Assembly (NCBI GenBank): GCA_035508795.1
Contig: DATJMJ010000057.1
Location: forward strand, 1-6,247
Reading direction: 5' to 3'
Length of the DNA: 6,247 nucleotides
Source: DATJMJ01 sp035508795
GTDB lineage: Bacteria > Actinomycetota > Acidimicrobiia > Acidimicrobiales > Palsa-688
This document shows positions 4,801-6,247 of this stretch, piece by piece. The position numbers and the translations under genes were made by a program. Numbering within the stretch: position 1 is the first letter of the stretch; each line of letters starts with the position of its first letter. The notes beneath the pieces were generated by a model. It was not told the DNA's origin and searched no databases. It was given only the letters and a program-made list of their open reading frames with translations.

Positions 4801-6247
4801 GTGCCGGTCTTACGCGCCTCGGAACTGGTGGGCAGGGTAGTCGGAGGCCGCTACCGCCTCCTGCGCCCTGTCGGCAGCGGGGCGTCTGCCCACGTCTACG
4901 TCGCCGAAGACGTCAAGCTGAAGCGCAGGACCGCCCTCAAGGTGCTTCACCCCGCACTTGCTCAGGACAGGTCGTTCCTGCGTCGGTTCCAGGTGGAGGC
5001 CCAGACGGTGGCGGCGTTGCGCCACCCCGGCATCGTGAGGGTCTATGACTGGGGAGAGGACGGGGACGAGGCATTCCTCGTGATGGAGCTCCTCGAGGGC
5101 GGGAGCCTGCGTGCGCTCCTCGACAGCGGCTACCGCCTGAGCATCTCGCAGGCCGCAGCGCTCGGCCTCGACGTCGCGGCGGCGCTCGCCTACGCGCATT
5201 CCAGGGGGCTGGTCCATCGTGACATCAAGCCCGCCAACCTCCTCTTCGACGAAGAGGGGCACGCGAGCGTGGCGGATTTCGGCATCGCCAGAGCGCTGGC
5301 TGAAGCCAGCTGGACCGAACCAGTAGGTGGTCTTGTGGGCACGGCCCGCTATGCGGCGCCCGAGCAGCTGCGAGGCCAGCCCTTGGGCGGCAAAGCCGAT
5401 GTCTATTCCCTCGCGCTCGTCCTTGTCGAAGCCGTCACCGGTGAGGTCCCTTTCGCGCTCGACACCACCATTGGGGCATTGTTCGCCCGGGCGAGCACAC
5501 CACTGGCAGCTCCGGGTGCGCTCGGCCCGCTGGCGGGCGTCGTCGAGCAGGCCGGCACGCTCGACCCCGACGAACGTCTCAGCGCGGAGGCGCTCGGCGA
5601 GGCGATCGCGGCGATAGCTCGCGGGCTCAAGACCCCCACCAGGCTCCCTCTACCCGGCCAGGCGGCGGCCCCCGACCGCGATGGTGCCGCCCCTACGCAG
5701 CTCGGAGCCGGCCGGGCGAAGCCGTCCGGGACGGGGCTCAGCATCCTGGTCGGCGACGTCGAACTTGTGGCAGGCAACGAGGCCGTGCCCGAACAGGCGG
5801 GGGCGGCTCGGGCTGTCCCCGGCGGTCCGGCACAAACAGTCCGGAGCGGCCATCCCGCCCCTCCGCCTCCCGCAACGGGGCCCTCTCCTGCCGGGCCGTT
5901 CGTCGCCGGGCCCTCTCCCGGGCCGTTCGTCACCGGGCCGGCGGTGCGCCGCTCGAAGCGGCGATGGCTACGCCGCACGGCTGTGGTGCTCGCTCTCGCT
6001 CTCCTCGCGGGCGCCGGGGCAGCAGCCGCCATCTACCTGGACAGGCCCCCGCCACCGCCTCCGACGTACCCTGTGCCCGACCTGAGCGGCGACACCCTCA
6101 CCGCCGCAACCGCAGCGCTGTCGGAGGAGCACCTCTTCGTGTCTGTTTCGGCAAAACAATGGGACGCCGCCAAGCCAAAGGGCACCGTCATTTCCCAGTA
6201 CCCCTTACCCGGCGGCAGGTCGCTCGCGGGCAAGAGGGTGTACGTGA
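4801..6247 (+). CDS. transmembrane Ser/Thr protein kinase with PASTA domain (3' end outside window)
   Basis: This PknB/PrkC-type receptor kinase is open for 482 codons and runs off the window. The catalytic domain (about 18-275) has the glycine loop GSGASAHVY (25-33), ATP-anchoring Lys47 in TALKVL, helix-C Glu66, HRDIKPAN with catalytic Asp141, DFG (159-161), GTARYAAPE (180-188) and ADVYSLALVL (199-208). A Pro/Ala/Gly-rich cytoplasmic linker (276-385) ends in a basic cluster RRSKRRWLRR, then one membrane helix (about 392-412). After a Pro run comes a PASTA domain from about 423 (VPDLSGDTLTAATAAL, then KGTVISQYPLPGG); more repeats probably follow. PASTA domains of this family sense muropeptides or lipid II outside the cell, and the kinase acts on growth and division proteins. 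The start is uncertain. GTG 4801 is favoured because a TANNNT element lies just upstream. GTG 4828, giving MGRVVGGRYRLL, is the alternative, and the rare TTA codon at 4810 would then be untranslated. The activation loop lacks the usual two Thr positions. Confidence 0.93.
   Translation, partial: MPVLRASELVGRVVGGRYRLLRPVGSGASAHVYVAEDVKLKRRTALKVLHPALAQDRSFLRRFQVEAQTVAALRHPGIVRVYDWGEDGDEAFLVMELLEGGSLRALLDSGYRLSISQAAALGLDVAAALAYAHSRGLVHRDIKPANLLFDEEGHASVADFGIARALAEASWTEPVGGLVGTARYAAPEQLRGQPLGGKADVYSLALVLVEAVTGEVPFALDTTIGALFARASTPLAAPGALGPLAGVVEQAGTLDPDERLSAEALGEAIAAIARGLKTPTRLPLPGQAAAPDRDGAAPTQLGAGRAKPSGTGLSILVGDVELVAGNEAVPEQAGAARAVPGGPAQTVRSGHPAPPPPATGPSPAGPFVAGPSPGPFVTGPAVRRSKRRWLRRTAVVLALALLAGAGAAAAIYLDRPPPPPPTYPVPDLSGDTLTAATAALSEEHLFVSVSAKQWDAAKPKGTVISQYPLPGGRSLAGKRVYV
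5878..5934 (+). repeat. imperfect direct repeat (30 + 27 bp) in the kinase juxtamembrane linker
   Basis: Copy one (5878-5907) encodes GPSPAGPFVA and copy two (5908-5934) encodes GPSPGPFVT. They differ by one three-base in-frame deletion and a few substitutions, and a further GGGCCG follows. It lies in the disordered Pro-rich linker 14 residues before the membrane helix, where length changes are likely to be tolerated. Recent duplication is likely. Confidence 0.7.

Noticed and set aside
5403..6032. 209-residue - strand open frame opposite the kinase
   Set aside because: It is Ala/Pro/Ser-rich shadow coding with no motif. The + strand kinase frame covers the same bases with clear domains.

Overview
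The window is about 70% GC (estimated by eye), uses GTG starts freely, and packs its genes on the + strand. It reads as chromosomal DNA of a high-GC actinobacterium. The gene order cysteine desulfurase - mnmA - (near) ligA resembles, from memory, the iscS-mnmA-ligA neighbourhood of Mycobacterium and relatives. The Thr-rich tail protein and the divergent cysteine desulfurase would suit a deep-branching class such as Acidimicrobiia, but that placement is inference.

Layout, all on +: (1) positions 3-419, the last 138 codons of a Thr/Pro-rich low-complexity protein that begins before the window and contains a 36-bp tandem repeat; (2) 416-1597, a class I (IscS/NifS-type) PLP cysteine desulfurase; (3) 1594-2649, tRNA 2-thiouridylase MnmA; (4) 2681-4696, NAD-dependent DNA ligase LigA, complete with its BRCT domain; (5) a 104-bp gap with a GC-rich hairpin and a possible leaderless-type promoter; (6) 4801 to the window end, a transmembrane Ser/Thr protein kinase of the PASTA family, cut off inside its first PASTA repeat.

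Genes 1-2 and 2-3 each overlap by the four bases GTGA, so the start of one lies across the stop of the other, and neither start has a visible Shine-Dalgarno. This suggests translational coupling. The desulfurase and MnmA make biochemical sense together: the first mobilises sulfur from cysteine and the second places it on U34 of tRNA. LigA follows after 31 bp and probably shares their transcript. The kinase is probably a separate transcription unit.

I found no CRISPR array, tRNA, rRNA, insertion sequence or prophage signature, and no clearly new multi-gene system. This is mostly housekeeping DNA. The more unusual points are the kinase activation loop, where the two phospho-threonine positions known from PknB seem to be Glu and Val; altered PLP-site motifs in the desulfurase; the coupling of a Thr-rich surface-type protein to the sulfur genes; and a possible leaderless start for the kinase.
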